From positions 1 through 19,154 of the forward strand of contig JACVJH010000248.1 of assembly GCA_015711895.1 (NCBI GenBank): 19,154 nt of DNA, given 5' to 3'. Source of the DNA: Candidatus Solincola tengchongensis (GTDB lineage Bacteria > Actinomycetota > Geothermincolia > Geothermincolales > RBG-13-55-18). Made by a program: the position numbers and the translations under genes. Below the pieces are notes generated by a model that did not search any database, was not told the DNA's origin, and was given only the letters and a program-made list of their open reading frames with translations. Positions 1 through 6,530 of the stretch are shown in pieces (the stretch's first letter is position 1; each line of letters opens with the position of its first letter).

Positions 1-62
1 CCCGCTCCCGCTTTCCGAGTCTTTTCGTTTAGTCCCTTTCTTGAAAAAGGTCCCGTCGTCAC
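1..62 (-). CDS. possible 5' end of the next trp-operon gene (partial)
   Basis: Just after the trpF stop (TAG at 66-68) the minus strand has a GTG at 62-60 preceded by TAGGAA, and the frame stays open to the window edge (begins V-T-T-G-P-F-S-R-K). In trp operons trpB commonly follows trpF, so this could be the start of trpB, but the 20 visible residues do not match the usual TrpB N-terminus. It could equally be spacer. Position and open frame are seen; identity is a guess. Confidence 0.2.
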   Translation of the reverse strand, partial: MTTGPFSRKGLNEKTRKAGA

Positions 63-65
63 TTC

Positions 66-782
66 CTAAAGATCCTCCTGCGAAGGCCGGCCGGCCGGAT
101 TTTCCAATTCGGCGGTAAAGGCCTTTCGGGCTTCCTGCGCGAAGGCCCGCAGAAGATGCGCCTTTTTTATGCCCGGAGAACTTTCCACTCCGCTGGAAAC
201 GTCCACCCCGAAGGGACGCACACGGGCAATGGCTTGGGCCACGTTACCGGGGTCCAGGCCTCCGGCCAGGATGATCCGTGCCTTCCTGGACGCATCCGCC
301 GCCAGGTCCCAGTCCCCGGTGCGGCCCGTCCCGCCGGGAAGCTCCGGATCCCAGGTGTCCAGGAGAACGGCGAAGGTGCCTCGGTATTCGTGGAGGGGCT
401 CCAGGTCCTCGGGCGTGCGTGGGCGGAGGGAGGGGATGGCCCTTCCTCCGAAACGGGTGGCCAGATGGACGGAGCGTCCGTGGAGCTGTACCAGGTCCAG
501 GGAGCAGAAAGCGGCGATCTCACGTACCTCGTCCTCCTCCTGGTCCAGGAAGACCCCCACCCGCATCACGGACTGAGGCAGCCGGGAACTCACGAAGCGG
601 GCAAGATCGGGGTCTATTTGCCTCGGGCTGGAGGCGAAGACGAAACCCACGGCGGTGAAACCGGCGGCGCATGCGGTGAGTCCGTCCTCCAGCCTGGTTA
701 TGCCACAGGCTTTGATGAACGGACCGCTCAGCGCGGACGTGCCGCCGCACACGTCCTTGAGAAGGAAACCGGCCACGACCAT
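66..782 (-). CDS. trpF: phosphoribosylanthranilate isomerase
   Basis: TrpF catalyses the Amadori rearrangement of N-(5-phosphoribosyl)anthranilate to CdRP, the third step of Trp synthesis, in the cytoplasm. It is a single TIM barrel of 238 aa from this start (family about 200-230). Visible motifs are KACGIT with the general-base Cys (C26; usually KICGIT), GFVF..SPR (47-54), DLVQLHG (96-102), LLDT with the catalytic Asp (D142), GTG (151-153), LAGGLDP (172-178) and the phosphate loop GVDVSSGVE (192-200). I chose ATG 782 because GGGAGG lies 6 nt upstream. An in-frame GTG at 824, with its own GGGGAGGG, would add 14 residues. About 20 residues precede the first barrel strand, so the N-terminus is slightly long. 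It is the last complete gene of the trp operon in the window. A possible small upstream ORF ends in a TGATG overlap with this start. Confidence 0.93.
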   Translation of the reverse strand: MVVAGFLLKDVCGGTSALSGPFIKACGITRLEDGLTACAAGFTAVGFVFASSPRQIDPDLARFVSSRLPQSVMRVGVFLDQEEDEVREIAAFCSLDLVQLHGRSVHLATRFGGRAIPSLRPRTPEDLEPLHEYRGTFAVLLDTWDPELPGGTGRTGDWDLAADASRKARIILAGGLDPGNVAQAIARVRPFGVDVSSGVESSPGIKKAHLLRAFAQEARKAFTAELENPAGRPSQEDL

Positions 783-1030
783 CACCTGCCTCCCGTGGGA
801 CTCACCGGTCCCCGCAACGCGCACACCCTCCCCACCGTTTCCGCCGAGGGATCTTCGATCCTTTTCCGCTTTCCGCCCTTGGTTCCCGGCAAGGGCGTCA
901 GGGTCCGCCTCCCGGCGAGCGTCCCCCAGCCTCGGCCGTTTTCCCGCGGGGTTGTTCTCCCGGTGATTACACGCCCGCGCTTCACGGCGTCAGACAAGGG
1001 GTATGAAAGCGCGGATGTCCTCATCGACAT
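782..1030 (-). CDS. possible small ORF (82 aa) between trpC and trpF
   Basis: The 220-odd bases between trpC and trpF hold an 82-codon open frame starting at ATG 1030 (an in-frame ATG at 1024 is the alternative). It lies immediately behind an AAGGAGAAGG stretch that follows the trpC stop. Its stop overlaps the trpF ATG as TGATG, the geometry of translational coupling. Against it: the product is Arg/Gly/Pro/Thr-rich with no recognisable domain, as expected of translated high-GC spacer, and no family was recognised. It may be a small coupled ORF, or simply the spacer whose ribosome transit feeds trpF. No function is proposed. Confidence 0.3.
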   Translation of the reverse strand: MSMRTSALSYPLSDAVKRGRVITGRTTPRENGRGWGTLAGRRTLTPLPGTKGGKRKRIEDPSAETVGRVCALRGPVSPTGGR

Positions 1031-1047
1031 GTCCTGCCTTCTCCTTT

Positions 1048-1914
1048 CTAGATGTCCCTTTCCCGTGGGCCTTCCGGCACATGTCGCGGCGAATGCCCTT
1101 CCCGGCCGCACGCCTCGCGGCCGGCGGCTTCCACGTCCCCCCTCAGGGCTTGAAGGGCCCTTTCGGGGTCGTCGCTGCTCGAGAGGGCCTCGCCTACCAG
1201 GACCGCGTGCACCCCCATTTCCCGCAGACCCGCCAGGTCCTCGCGGCGACGGTAGCCGCTCTCCGCCACCAGGGTAACGGAGGGAGGGACCAGGGGAGCC
1301 AGGCGCAGCGCGGTGCCCGTGTCCACCTGGAGGGTGGACAAGTCCCGATTGTTGATGCCGATCGTCTCCGCGCCGGCCAGCAAGGCCTTCTCGAGCTCCC
1401 GCTCGTTGTGCACCTCCACCAGGCATTCCAACCCCAGCTCGCCGGCTCCCGCCAGAAGTCGTTCGAGCTCCTCCCTCTGCAGGGCGGAAGCGATGAGCAG
1501 GATCGCTGCCGCTCCCGCAGCCCTCGCTTCCAGGAGCTGGTAGTGATCGAGGATGAAATCCTTGCGCAGCACCGGGAGGTCGACGGCGGAGGAGGCCTCG
1601 GCAAGGTCCATCAGGCTGCCACCGAAGAAATGGGGTTCGGTGAGCACGGAAACGGCGCAAGCCCCACCCCTGCGGTAAGCCCGCACGGTCTCCGCAACTC
1701 GCAGGTCGGGCCGGATGTCCCCCCGGGAGGGGGAGCGTCGTTTGACCTCCGCGATCACCCCTACTTCCTTCTCTGCAGCTTGCCGCAGGGCCTCGGAGAG
1801 GGAGGGTGTGGGCGGGAGGCTGGAGCACAGCTCCGCGAGGTGAGCCGCCGGGAAGACCTCCGCCATATCCCTGATGCGCCTTCTTGTCAGTTCCAGAGCC
1901 CGTTCAAGAAACAC
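1048..1914 (-). CDS. trpC: indole-3-glycerol phosphate synthase
   Basis: TrpC cyclises and decarboxylates CdRP to indole-3-glycerol phosphate (step four of Trp synthesis). It is a TIM barrel of 288 aa, slightly longer than the usual 255-270 because of a charged tail after about residue 258. Motifs: IAEVKRRSPS (54-63) with the catalytic Lys, TEPHFFGGS (92-100), LRKDFI (116-121), EVHN (167-170), GINNRDL (186-192) and the phosphate-binding AESGY (217-221). The GTG start at 1914 is supported by GGGAGG 6 nt upstream and by an 11-bp overlap with the trpD 3' end (trpD stop at 1904-1906). The open frame extends further upstream to 2169, but that part lies inside trpD and is spurious. Not fused to trpF. 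Confidence 0.95.
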   Translation of the reverse strand: MFLERALELTRRRIRDMAEVFPAAHLAELCSSLPPTPSLSEALRQAAEKEVGVIAEVKRRSPSRGDIRPDLRVAETVRAYRRGGACAVSVLTEPHFFGGSLMDLAEASSAVDLPVLRKDFILDHYQLLEARAAGAAAILLIASALQREELERLLAGAGELGLECLVEVHNERELEKALLAGAETIGINNRDLSTLQVDTGTALRLAPLVPPSVTLVAESGYRRREDLAGLREMGVHAVLVGEALSSSDDPERALQALRGDVEAAGREACGREGHSPRHVPEGPRERDI

Positions 1915-2932
1915 GGCTCGCCTCCCTGGAAAAATCAACCATCTCCTCCAGTTTGCGCAGGGCCCGCCCTGAATCGACGGACTCCTGCGCCAGGCTAATG
2001 CCTTCCTGGAGATCGGCTGCCATTCCCGCCGCATAGAGAGCGGCGGCGGCGTTGAGGATGGATATGTCACGACGGGGTCCGGGTTTCCCGGAGAGCACCT
2101 CATCCCGGATGATGCGCGCGTTGTCCTCCGCGCTCCCTCCCCGCAGCGTCGTAGGGTCGGCGGGGGCAAGGCCGAGCTCGTCAGGTTTTATGCGGGTCTC
2201 GCGCACCCCTCCATCCTCAACCACCCATACCAGGGTAGGAGAAACGGTGGAGACCTCATCCAGCCCGTCCTCTCCGTGCACAACGAGCGCTCGGCGCACC
2301 CTCATGTCCGCCAGGGCATGGGCGATGAGGGGAGCCTTGTCCCTCCTGCCCACTCCCAGGAGCTGGAATTGCGCTCCGGCGGGGTTGGTGAGAGGGCCCA
2401 GAAGGTTGAAGGCGGTGGGGATGCCCATCTCCCTGCGGGCTCGCATCACGTGACGCATGGCGGGATGAAAGCGCGGGGCGAAGAGGAACCCGATGCCCAC
2501 TTCCTCGATACAGGCGCGCACCCGTTCCGGTTCCATCTCGATGTCCACCCCCAGGGCCTCCAGCACGTCTGCGCTCCCACATGAGGAGCTCACGCCCCGG
2601 TTGCCGTGCTTGGCCACATAGACACCGGCACCGGCGGCGATGAAGGCCGCGGCGGTGGAGATGTTGAAAGTCCCACTGCCGTCACCCCCCGTGCCGCAGG
2701 TGTCCACGAGAGGGGAAACGGAGGGACGGATGTTGACCGCCGCCTCGCGCATGGCCTGGGCGAAGCCGGCGATCTCCTCCGATGTCTCTCCGCGCATCTT
2801 CAGCGCGGTGAGCAGGCATGCCACCTGGGCGTCGCCGGCCTCCCCGCGCATGATGGCGGACATCACCTCTCGGGCTGTCTCCCGGTCAAGGGTTTTCCCT
2901 TCCGTCACCCGGGCCAGGATTTCGCCTATCAT
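1904..2932 (-). CDS. trpD: anthranilate phosphoribosyltransferase
   Basis: TrpD transfers phosphoribose from PRPP to anthranilate, the second committed step of Trp synthesis. At 342 aa it has normal length for the family. The small N-terminal helical domain (about 1-70) is followed by the PRPP-binding loop CGTGGDGSGTFNIST (79-93), then KHGNRGVSSSCGSAD (108-122) and NLLGPLTNPAG further on, the classical signatures. The ATG at 2932 overlaps the trpG stop by four bases (ATGA), indicating translational coupling. Its own 3' end overlaps trpC. It is a stand-alone enzyme, not fused to TrpG as in enterics. Confidence 0.97.
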   Translation of the reverse strand: MIGEILARVTEGKTLDRETAREVMSAIMRGEAGDAQVACLLTALKMRGETSEEIAGFAQAMREAAVNIRPSVSPLVDTCGTGGDGSGTFNISTAAAFIAAGAGVYVAKHGNRGVSSSCGSADVLEALGVDIEMEPERVRACIEEVGIGFLFAPRFHPAMRHVMRARREMGIPTAFNLLGPLTNPAGAQFQLLGVGRRDKAPLIAHALADMRVRRALVVHGEDGLDEVSTVSPTLVWVVEDGGVRETRIKPDELGLAPADPTTLRGGSAEDNARIIRDEVLSGKPGPRRDISILNAAAALYAAGMAADLQEGISLAQESVDSGRALRKLEEMVDFSREASRVS

Positions 2933-3624
2933 CTCCCCACCTCCATTCCCAGAAAATTCCTCAAAAGGTCCGCTCCCGCCTCGGTCAGGAAGGACTCGGG
3001 ATGGAACTGGACACCTTCCACGGGGAGGAAGCGGTGCCTTATGCCCATCACCAGGCCGTCCTCGCTGCGCGCGCTCACCTCGAGCTCCGGAGAGAGGCCG
3101 GGGTCCACCGTCAGCGAATGGTAGCGGGTGGCGGTAAAGGGATTGGGAAGTCCGCGGTAGATGGTTCGTCCGTCATGGAATATGCTGGAAGTCTTGCCGT
3201 GCACCGGACGCGGGGCGCGGATTACCGGAGCGCCGTAGAGGTAGGCGATGGCCTGGTGTCCCAGGCAGACTCCGAGGACAGGCACCCTGCCGGCCAGCTT
3301 TCGGACAGCGGGTATGGTGACCCCGGTGTCCTCCGGTCCTCCCGGGCCGGGTGAGATGACCAGGTGGGTAGGCCTCAGTTCCTCCACCCCCGAAGGCGTC
3401 AGTTCGTCATTGCGCACGGCGATGACCTCGGCTCCCAGAACCTGCAGGGCCTGGGCCAGGTTGAAGGTGAAGGAGTCATAGTTGTCTATGAGCACTACCC
3501 GGGCGGTTCGGTCACCGCGTTCCGAAAGGGAATCTTCTCCCTCGGGCATCGCCGCTTGCAGGAACGCCTCTCGCGGCGGTTTCGCCGCACCTTCGCCGCC
3601 CCTGGTCCCGCGCGCGTGGCTCAA
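2929..3624 (-). CDS. trpG: anthranilate synthase component II (glutamine amidotransferase)
   Basis: TrpG supplies ammonia from glutamine to TrpE. It is a class I glutamine amidotransferase with the catalytic triad visible: nucleophile in GVCLGHQ (C120) and His/Glu in VQFHPES (H208, E210). The oxyanion-region sequence SPGPGGPED is at 91-99. The family normally begins at IDNYDSFTFNL, here at residue 46, so this frame carries about 42 extra, low-complexity N-terminal residues. The TTG start at 3624 overlaps the trpE stop (TTGA), a coupled junction. Internal starts (ATG at 3549, GTG near 3495) would give a standard length but have weak ribosome sites. Because it stands in a trp operon it is likely dedicated to Trp, although it could also serve PabB. 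Confidence 0.94.
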   Translation of the reverse strand: MSHARGTRGGEGAAKPPREAFLQAAMPEGEDSLSERGDRTARVVLIDNYDSFTFNLAQALQVLGAEVIAVRNDELTPSGVEELRPTHLVISPGPGGPEDTGVTIPAVRKLAGRVPVLGVCLGHQAIAYLYGAPVIRAPRPVHGKTSSIFHDGRTIYRGLPNPFTATRYHSLTVDPGLSPELEVSARSEDGLVMGIRHRFLPVEGVQFHPESFLTEAGADLLRNFLGMEVGR

Positions 3625-5327
3625 AGTATCATCACCCCCTCCCGGGCCTCGGCGGTGCGGACGGCTCGCAGCAGCGCCCGCGCCTTGTTCACCGTCTCCT
3701 CGTATTCCCTGGACGGCTGGGAGTCGGCGACCACACCGGCTCCCGCCTGCACGTAGGCCCGGTCACCGTTGATGACGACGGTGCGGATGGCGATGCAGGT
3801 ATCCATGTCCCCGTGATAGGAGATGTAGCCTACGGCGCCGGCGTAAGGGCCGCGCCTCTCTCCCTCCAGCTCGTCGATTATCTGGCAGGCCCTTATCTTA
3901 GGAGCCCCGGAGACGGTCCCCGCAGGAAAGGAGGAGCGCAGGAGCTCACGATTGCCCAGGTCGGAGCGCAGTGTTCCGGCGACCTCGCTGACCAGATGCA
4001 TGACATGGGAGAAGCGCTCCACTTCCATGACCCTTCTCAGGGTTACGCTCCCCGGTTCACTCACCCTTCCCAGGTCGTTGCGGGCAAGGTCCACCAGCAT
4101 GACATGCTCGGCGCGCTCTTTCTCGTCGGAGAGCAGCTCCCGTTCCTGGGCCAGGTCCTCCTCGGGGGTCTGGCCCCGCGGACGAGTGCCGGCGATGGGC
4201 CGGATGACCGCCTCTCTTCCGCGTCTTCTCACCAAGGGTTCCGGAGAGGAGCCCACCAGGAAGAGGTCTCCGCACCGCAGGAAGAACATGTATGGGGAGG
4301 GATTCTGACCCCGCAAGGCGCGGTATACGGAGAAGGGCGAACAGCGCAGGGGAGTGGAGAAGCGCTGAGAGACGACCACCTGGAAAGCCTCTCCGGAGAA
4401 GATGTAATCCTTGGCCCTGTGCACCATGTCCTCGTATTCCTCACGGGTACAGTTGGATTCGACTTCCCGGAAGTCCACTTCCTCGGAGAGGTAATAGACC
4501 TCCCCACCGGACGGCGGTACGGTTTTCGTCGCCAGGTCGCGGGCCATGGATTCCAGCACTGCCGTCGCCTCCCGGTAGAGGCGCCGTTTCTCCCCGCTGT
4601 CCACTCTTCCCGGAACGGGGACGTTGGCCAGCAGTATGATGCGGCCACGCAGGTGGTCGAAGGCGGCTGCCGTGCGGGTGAGCATGAATGCCATGTCCGG
4701 GATTGGTAGTCCCTCCTTCGGACGCAGTCTCACCCTCTCCATGAAGGGCAAGAGGTCGTAGCCGAAAAAGCCAACGGCGCCGCCGGAGAAGGGGAGCCCT
4801 TCCGGGGGAGGCGATGCCTGGAAGGAGTCCATGAGATCGAAGAGGAAGTCCACGGGGTCCTCCCGCCCGGGCGAGGCCTCTTCGTAGAAGGGGCGGTGCT
4901 CTTCACCGCCGGAAGGGGGACGAAAGAGCTCCGGCCGCAGCATCTGCAGCTCACGCCCACCCAGAGGGACCCGCACGCGGTTCTCCTCGTGACTTATGAC
5001 GCAAAGGGGGCGGCAGCCCAGAAAGGAATAACGGCCCCAGCGTTCCCCGCCTTCCGCGCTCTCCAGCAGGAAGCGATAATCCCCGTCGGACAGCTTCATG
5101 AAGGCGGTGACGGGGGTCTCGGTGTCCGCTTCCACCACTCGAGAGACGGTGATGAGGTCATAACGCCGCGAGAGCTCCAGGAATTCGCATCGAACTTGCC
5201 TTCCTGCCCCCGAAGGCCTTTTTTCTCTGGATATTTCCTCATCGCTCCACCTTCCGCGCTCAATGTCTCCGCGCTCGCCTTTCTTTTCCGGTCGACCTTG
5301 GTCGCGAGGTCTTCTCCGATTCTTCAT
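3621..5327 (-). CDS. trpE: anthranilate synthase component I
   Basis: TrpE converts chorismate plus ammonia (from TrpG) to anthranilate, the committed step of the pathway. From ATG 5327 it has 568 aa; family members are about 490-520. The Trp feedback-binding motif LLES is at 87-90, followed by GRYSFLG. The C-terminal chorismate-binding domain shows RPIAGTRPRG (376-385), EHVMLVDLARND (407-418), PAGTVSGAPK (468-477) and GAGVVADSQPSREYE (529-543). The open frame runs upstream to ATG 5408, but that codon sits directly behind the attenuator hairpin, so I reject it. Even from 5327, about 45 basic, low-complexity residues precede the homologous part (VRCEFLELSRRYDLI), and no ribosome site convincingly fixes the start. 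Transcription is controlled by the trpL attenuator, and the protein is presumably feedback-inhibited by Trp. Confidence 0.95.
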   Translation of the reverse strand: MKNRRRPRDQGRPEKKGERGDIERGRWSDEEISREKRPSGAGRQVRCEFLELSRRYDLITVSRVVEADTETPVTAFMKLSDGDYRFLLESAEGGERWGRYSFLGCRPLCVISHEENRVRVPLGGRELQMLRPELFRPPSGGEEHRPFYEEASPGREDPVDFLFDLMDSFQASPPPEGLPFSGGAVGFFGYDLLPFMERVRLRPKEGLPIPDMAFMLTRTAAAFDHLRGRIILLANVPVPGRVDSGEKRRLYREATAVLESMARDLATKTVPPSGGEVYYLSEEVDFREVESNCTREEYEDMVHRAKDYIFSGEAFQVVVSQRFSTPLRCSPFSVYRALRGQNPSPYMFFLRCGDLFLVGSSPEPLVRRRGREAVIRPIAGTRPRGQTPEEDLAQERELLSDEKERAEHVMLVDLARNDLGRVSEPGSVTLRRVMEVERFSHVMHLVSEVAGTLRSDLGNRELLRSSFPAGTVSGAPKIRACQIIDELEGERRGPYAGAVGYISYHGDMDTCIAIRTVVINGDRAYVQAGAGVVADSQPSREYEETVNKARALLRAVRTAEAREGVMIL

Positions 5328-5377
5328 TTCTCGCTCGCTCCGGACTCGCCGTGCTCGCCACTCCCTCCAAAAGGGCC

Positions 5378-5406
5378 GGGCCGCGTATCCACGGGGAACG
5401 CGGCCC
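5378..5406 (-). repeat. GC-rich inverted repeat in the trpE 5' leader
   Basis: Perfect 8-bp stem GGGCCGCG / CGCGGCCC with a 13-nt loop. It is followed on the minus strand by GGCCCTTTT and then GGAGGGAG. It begins just after the attenuator hairpin and ends before trpE. It could be a second weak terminator, or a structure that modulates trpE translation. The CGCGGCC arm could also compete with the GCGGCC arm of the attenuator. The structure is seen; its role is inferred. Confidence 0.5.
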
Positions 5407-5416
5407 ATGCAAGACG

Positions 5417-5450
5417 AAGGCCGCTCCCCCTGGAGAGGGCTCGCGGCCTT
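5417..5450 (-). terminator. trp attenuator terminator hairpin (3:4)
   Basis: Minus-strand RNA forms AAGGCCGC / GCGGCCTT (8 perfect bp) closing an inner CCCT-CTCC-AGGG hairpin. A short, imperfect U-rich tail follows (CUUCGUCUUG). It lies about 80 nt downstream of the trpL stop. Its 5' arm (5432-5444) is complementary to the 3' arm of the leader-peptide hairpin, so it can be disrupted by the 2:3 antiterminator. The tail is poorer in U than in enteric attenuators. Confidence 0.75.
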
Positions 5451-5531
5451 TACCGTTTTGCGGATTATCGTTTCGGGATTTGTCCTTCTTGCGGGAAATC
5501 AGATCGGGCAGGCTTCAGCGGAGCCCTCTCC
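5432..5531 (-). promoter_or_regulatory. trp antiterminator pairing (2:3)
   Basis: Leader segment 5518-5531 (minus strand GGAGAGGGCTCCGC) pairs with 5432-5444 (GCGAGCCCTCTCC): ten continuous base pairs GGAGAGGGCU/AGCCCUCUCC, plus CGC/GCG after one bulged base. The first arm is also arm 2 of the 1:2 hairpin and the second is arm 3 of the terminator, so the three structures are mutually exclusive. This is the expected switch logic: a ribosome stalled on the Trp codons frees arm 2, the 2:3 stem forms and the terminator is prevented. Confidence 0.75.
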
Positions 5532-5545
5532 TCAGGAGGGGCTCC
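5520..5545 (-). promoter_or_regulatory. trp leader hairpin 1:2 (anti-antiterminator)
   Basis: GGAGCCC / GGGCTCC, a perfect 7-bp stem enclosing a TCCTGAGGA palindrome. The 5' arm begins within the last Trp codon and the following Ser codon of trpL, and the trpL stop codon lies in the loop. A ribosome stalled at the Trp codons would cover arm 1. One that terminates and leaves would allow 1:2 to form and permit the downstream terminator. Confidence 0.75.
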
Positions 5546-5591
5546 ACCACCATCGAAGGTTGGAATGAGTTAAAGCCCGGATTTCCATCAT
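5532..5591 (-). CDS. trpL: trp operon leader peptide with three tandem Trp codons
   Basis: A 19-codon frame reads MMEIRALTHSNLRWWWSPS then TGA. Three consecutive UGG codons lie at 5544-5552, six codons or fewer from the stop. It sits about 200 nt upstream of the trpE frame, directly after a strong promoter and before three alternative hairpins. This is the architecture of ribosome-mediated trp attenuation known from Escherichia coli (WW) and from Streptomyces and Corynebacterium (WWW). No ribosome binding site precedes it: the first ATG is 6 nt after the -10 box, so the transcript probably begins at the A of the ATG and is leaderless, a common actinobacterial mode. Its product has no function beyond sensing charged tRNA-Trp. 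It is too short for routine gene callers. Confidence 0.85.
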   Translation of the reverse strand: MMEIRALTHSNLRWWWSPS

Positions 5592-5597
5592 GGACAG

Positions 5598-5627
5598 ATT
5601 GTAGGAAACAGCTCCCGCGATTGTCAA
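5598..5627 (-). promoter_or_regulatory. sigma70-type promoter of the trp operon
   Basis: -35 TTGACA (5627-5622), an 18-bp spacer and -10 TACAAT (5603-5598): six of six and five of six consensus positions. The predicted start of transcription is at about 5591, the first base of the trpL ATG, giving a leaderless mRNA. No obvious operator dyad overlaps it, consistent with control mainly by attenuation. Confidence 0.8.
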
Positions 5628-5924
5628 CCGGCGGCGCGGTTGGGGTGCAAGGCATAGGGACAAGAGAGGCAGCCCTCCACACTTCAGAGGAACAGGCTTT
5701 GGTTCCGTGGTTGGGGCTCCCCCCTTCCGTCACGGTGCTGATGGTGAGTCCTTCCGTCTGGTTTATAATGTTTAGTGACCCGGGCGCTTTCGCTGTGGCC
5801 CTTGGAAAGGAATTGAACAAAAGCGACCAAAACGGCTAATCGTATGCCCTTTACCGGCCGATAAATCGCCCGGCCGTGACCGAACGAGAAAAAGCTTGTC
5901 GGATTTCAGGGGGCGGACAAGTAG
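5628..5924. other. intergenic region between divergent trpL and pilin gene
   Basis: No convincing gene. It holds small dyads: GGAAC/GTTCC at about 5689-5706, and CCGTG/CACGG at about 5705-5735 enclosing GGGGCTCCCC. Rightward promoter candidates for the pilin are TATAAT at 5764-5769 (no good -35) and TTGAAC-18-TAATCG at 5813-5842, both weak. CGGCCG is repeated around 5854-5876 and can fold on itself. Just before the pilin start, CTTGTC (5895-5900) pairs with GACAAG (5916-5921), placing the only G-rich ribosome site (GGGGG, 5909-5913) in the loop. Confidence 0.5.
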
Positions 5925-6260
5925 ATGCTCTCGGATGAACGCGGTTTCACGCTCATCGAGCTGATGATCGTCATCCTCATCATGGGGATACTCGTGGGTA
6001 TCGCCGTCCCGGTGTTCGTGAGCGCTCGCAGTAACGCCGCGGAAAAGGTCTGCCAGGCAAACGTGAGGGCCATGAAATCCGCGGCCGGAGTATACAACGC
6101 CAGGTACGGATCCTATCCCACATCGATCGGGCAGCTGGTCCCGGAGTTCATGGAAGAAGTTCCCATATGCCCCGAGGTGGGGACCCCGACATCCTATACC
6201 TTTATCGGTGGCGGCGAGGCTCCGCCCAAGATCTCCTGCTCCTTTCACGGGGAGTTCTGA
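5925..6260 (+). CDS. type IV pilin-like / pseudopilin protein
   Basis: 111 aa with a textbook class III (prepilin) leader: a short charged leader MLSDERG, cleavage before F8, then FTLIELMIVI with the conserved Glu at position 5 of the mature protein. A hydrophobic helix runs to about residue 28. The globular part is small, with ANVRAMKSAAGVYNARYGSYPTS typical of GspG/PilA-like proteins, and has three Cys (in VCQAN, ICPEV and ISCSF). It would be processed by a PilD-type peptidase and assembled into a pilus, competence or secretion pseudopilus. No pil, gsp or peptidase gene is adjacent, so it is an orphan and its system cannot be told from here. ATG 5925 is the only start that gives a proper leader. 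Confidence 0.88.
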   Translation: MLSDERGFTLIELMIVILIMGILVGIAVPVFVSARSNAAEKVCQANVRAMKSAAGVYNARYGSYPTSIGQLVPEFMEEVPICPEVGTPTSYTFIGGGEAPPKISCSFHGEF

Positions 6261-6530
6261 GCCCCAACCGTCCTCGGCCTTCCGGGAAACGGAAAAGGAT
6301 CGAAACGCAAAGAGCGGATGAGTTTCCCGTTTCCGTGAGGGGTTGCCTTGACCGCCGTGAAATCCTCCCCTCCCGCCGGCCCTTTCAGGATCCATCCGAG
6401 GCGTACGGCGAGAAGCCCTTGAGACCGGAACCACTAATAAAAGGGCCACGCGATGGCGACTCGAACATTTCTGTTCTCGCGCAGCACGCCGGGAAGACGG
6501 GAATCGGCTCGCGGCTCACGAGGAGGCCGG
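6261..6530. other. intergenic region between convergent pilin and thiolase genes
   Basis: No gene supported. It contains GGAAACGG (about 6286-6293) paired with CCGTTTCC some 40 nt later, and GCCCTT...AAGGGC around 6415-6450. Neither has a run of T, so neither is a clear terminator. The 15-mer CGGAAAAGGATCGAA (6290-6304) recurs inverted at 854-868. Confidence 0.4.

Noticed and set aside
5327..5408. trpE start at ATG 5408 (595 aa)
   Set aside because: That ATG directly follows the attenuator hairpin and the added residues run through a GC-rich hairpin with no homology to TrpE; a start further downstream is more likely.
6280..6340. c-di-GMP-I riboswitch
   Set aside because: GAAACGCAAAG resembles a conserved piece of that class, but the remaining conserved segments are absent and it lies downstream of the pilin gene, with no gene following on that strand.
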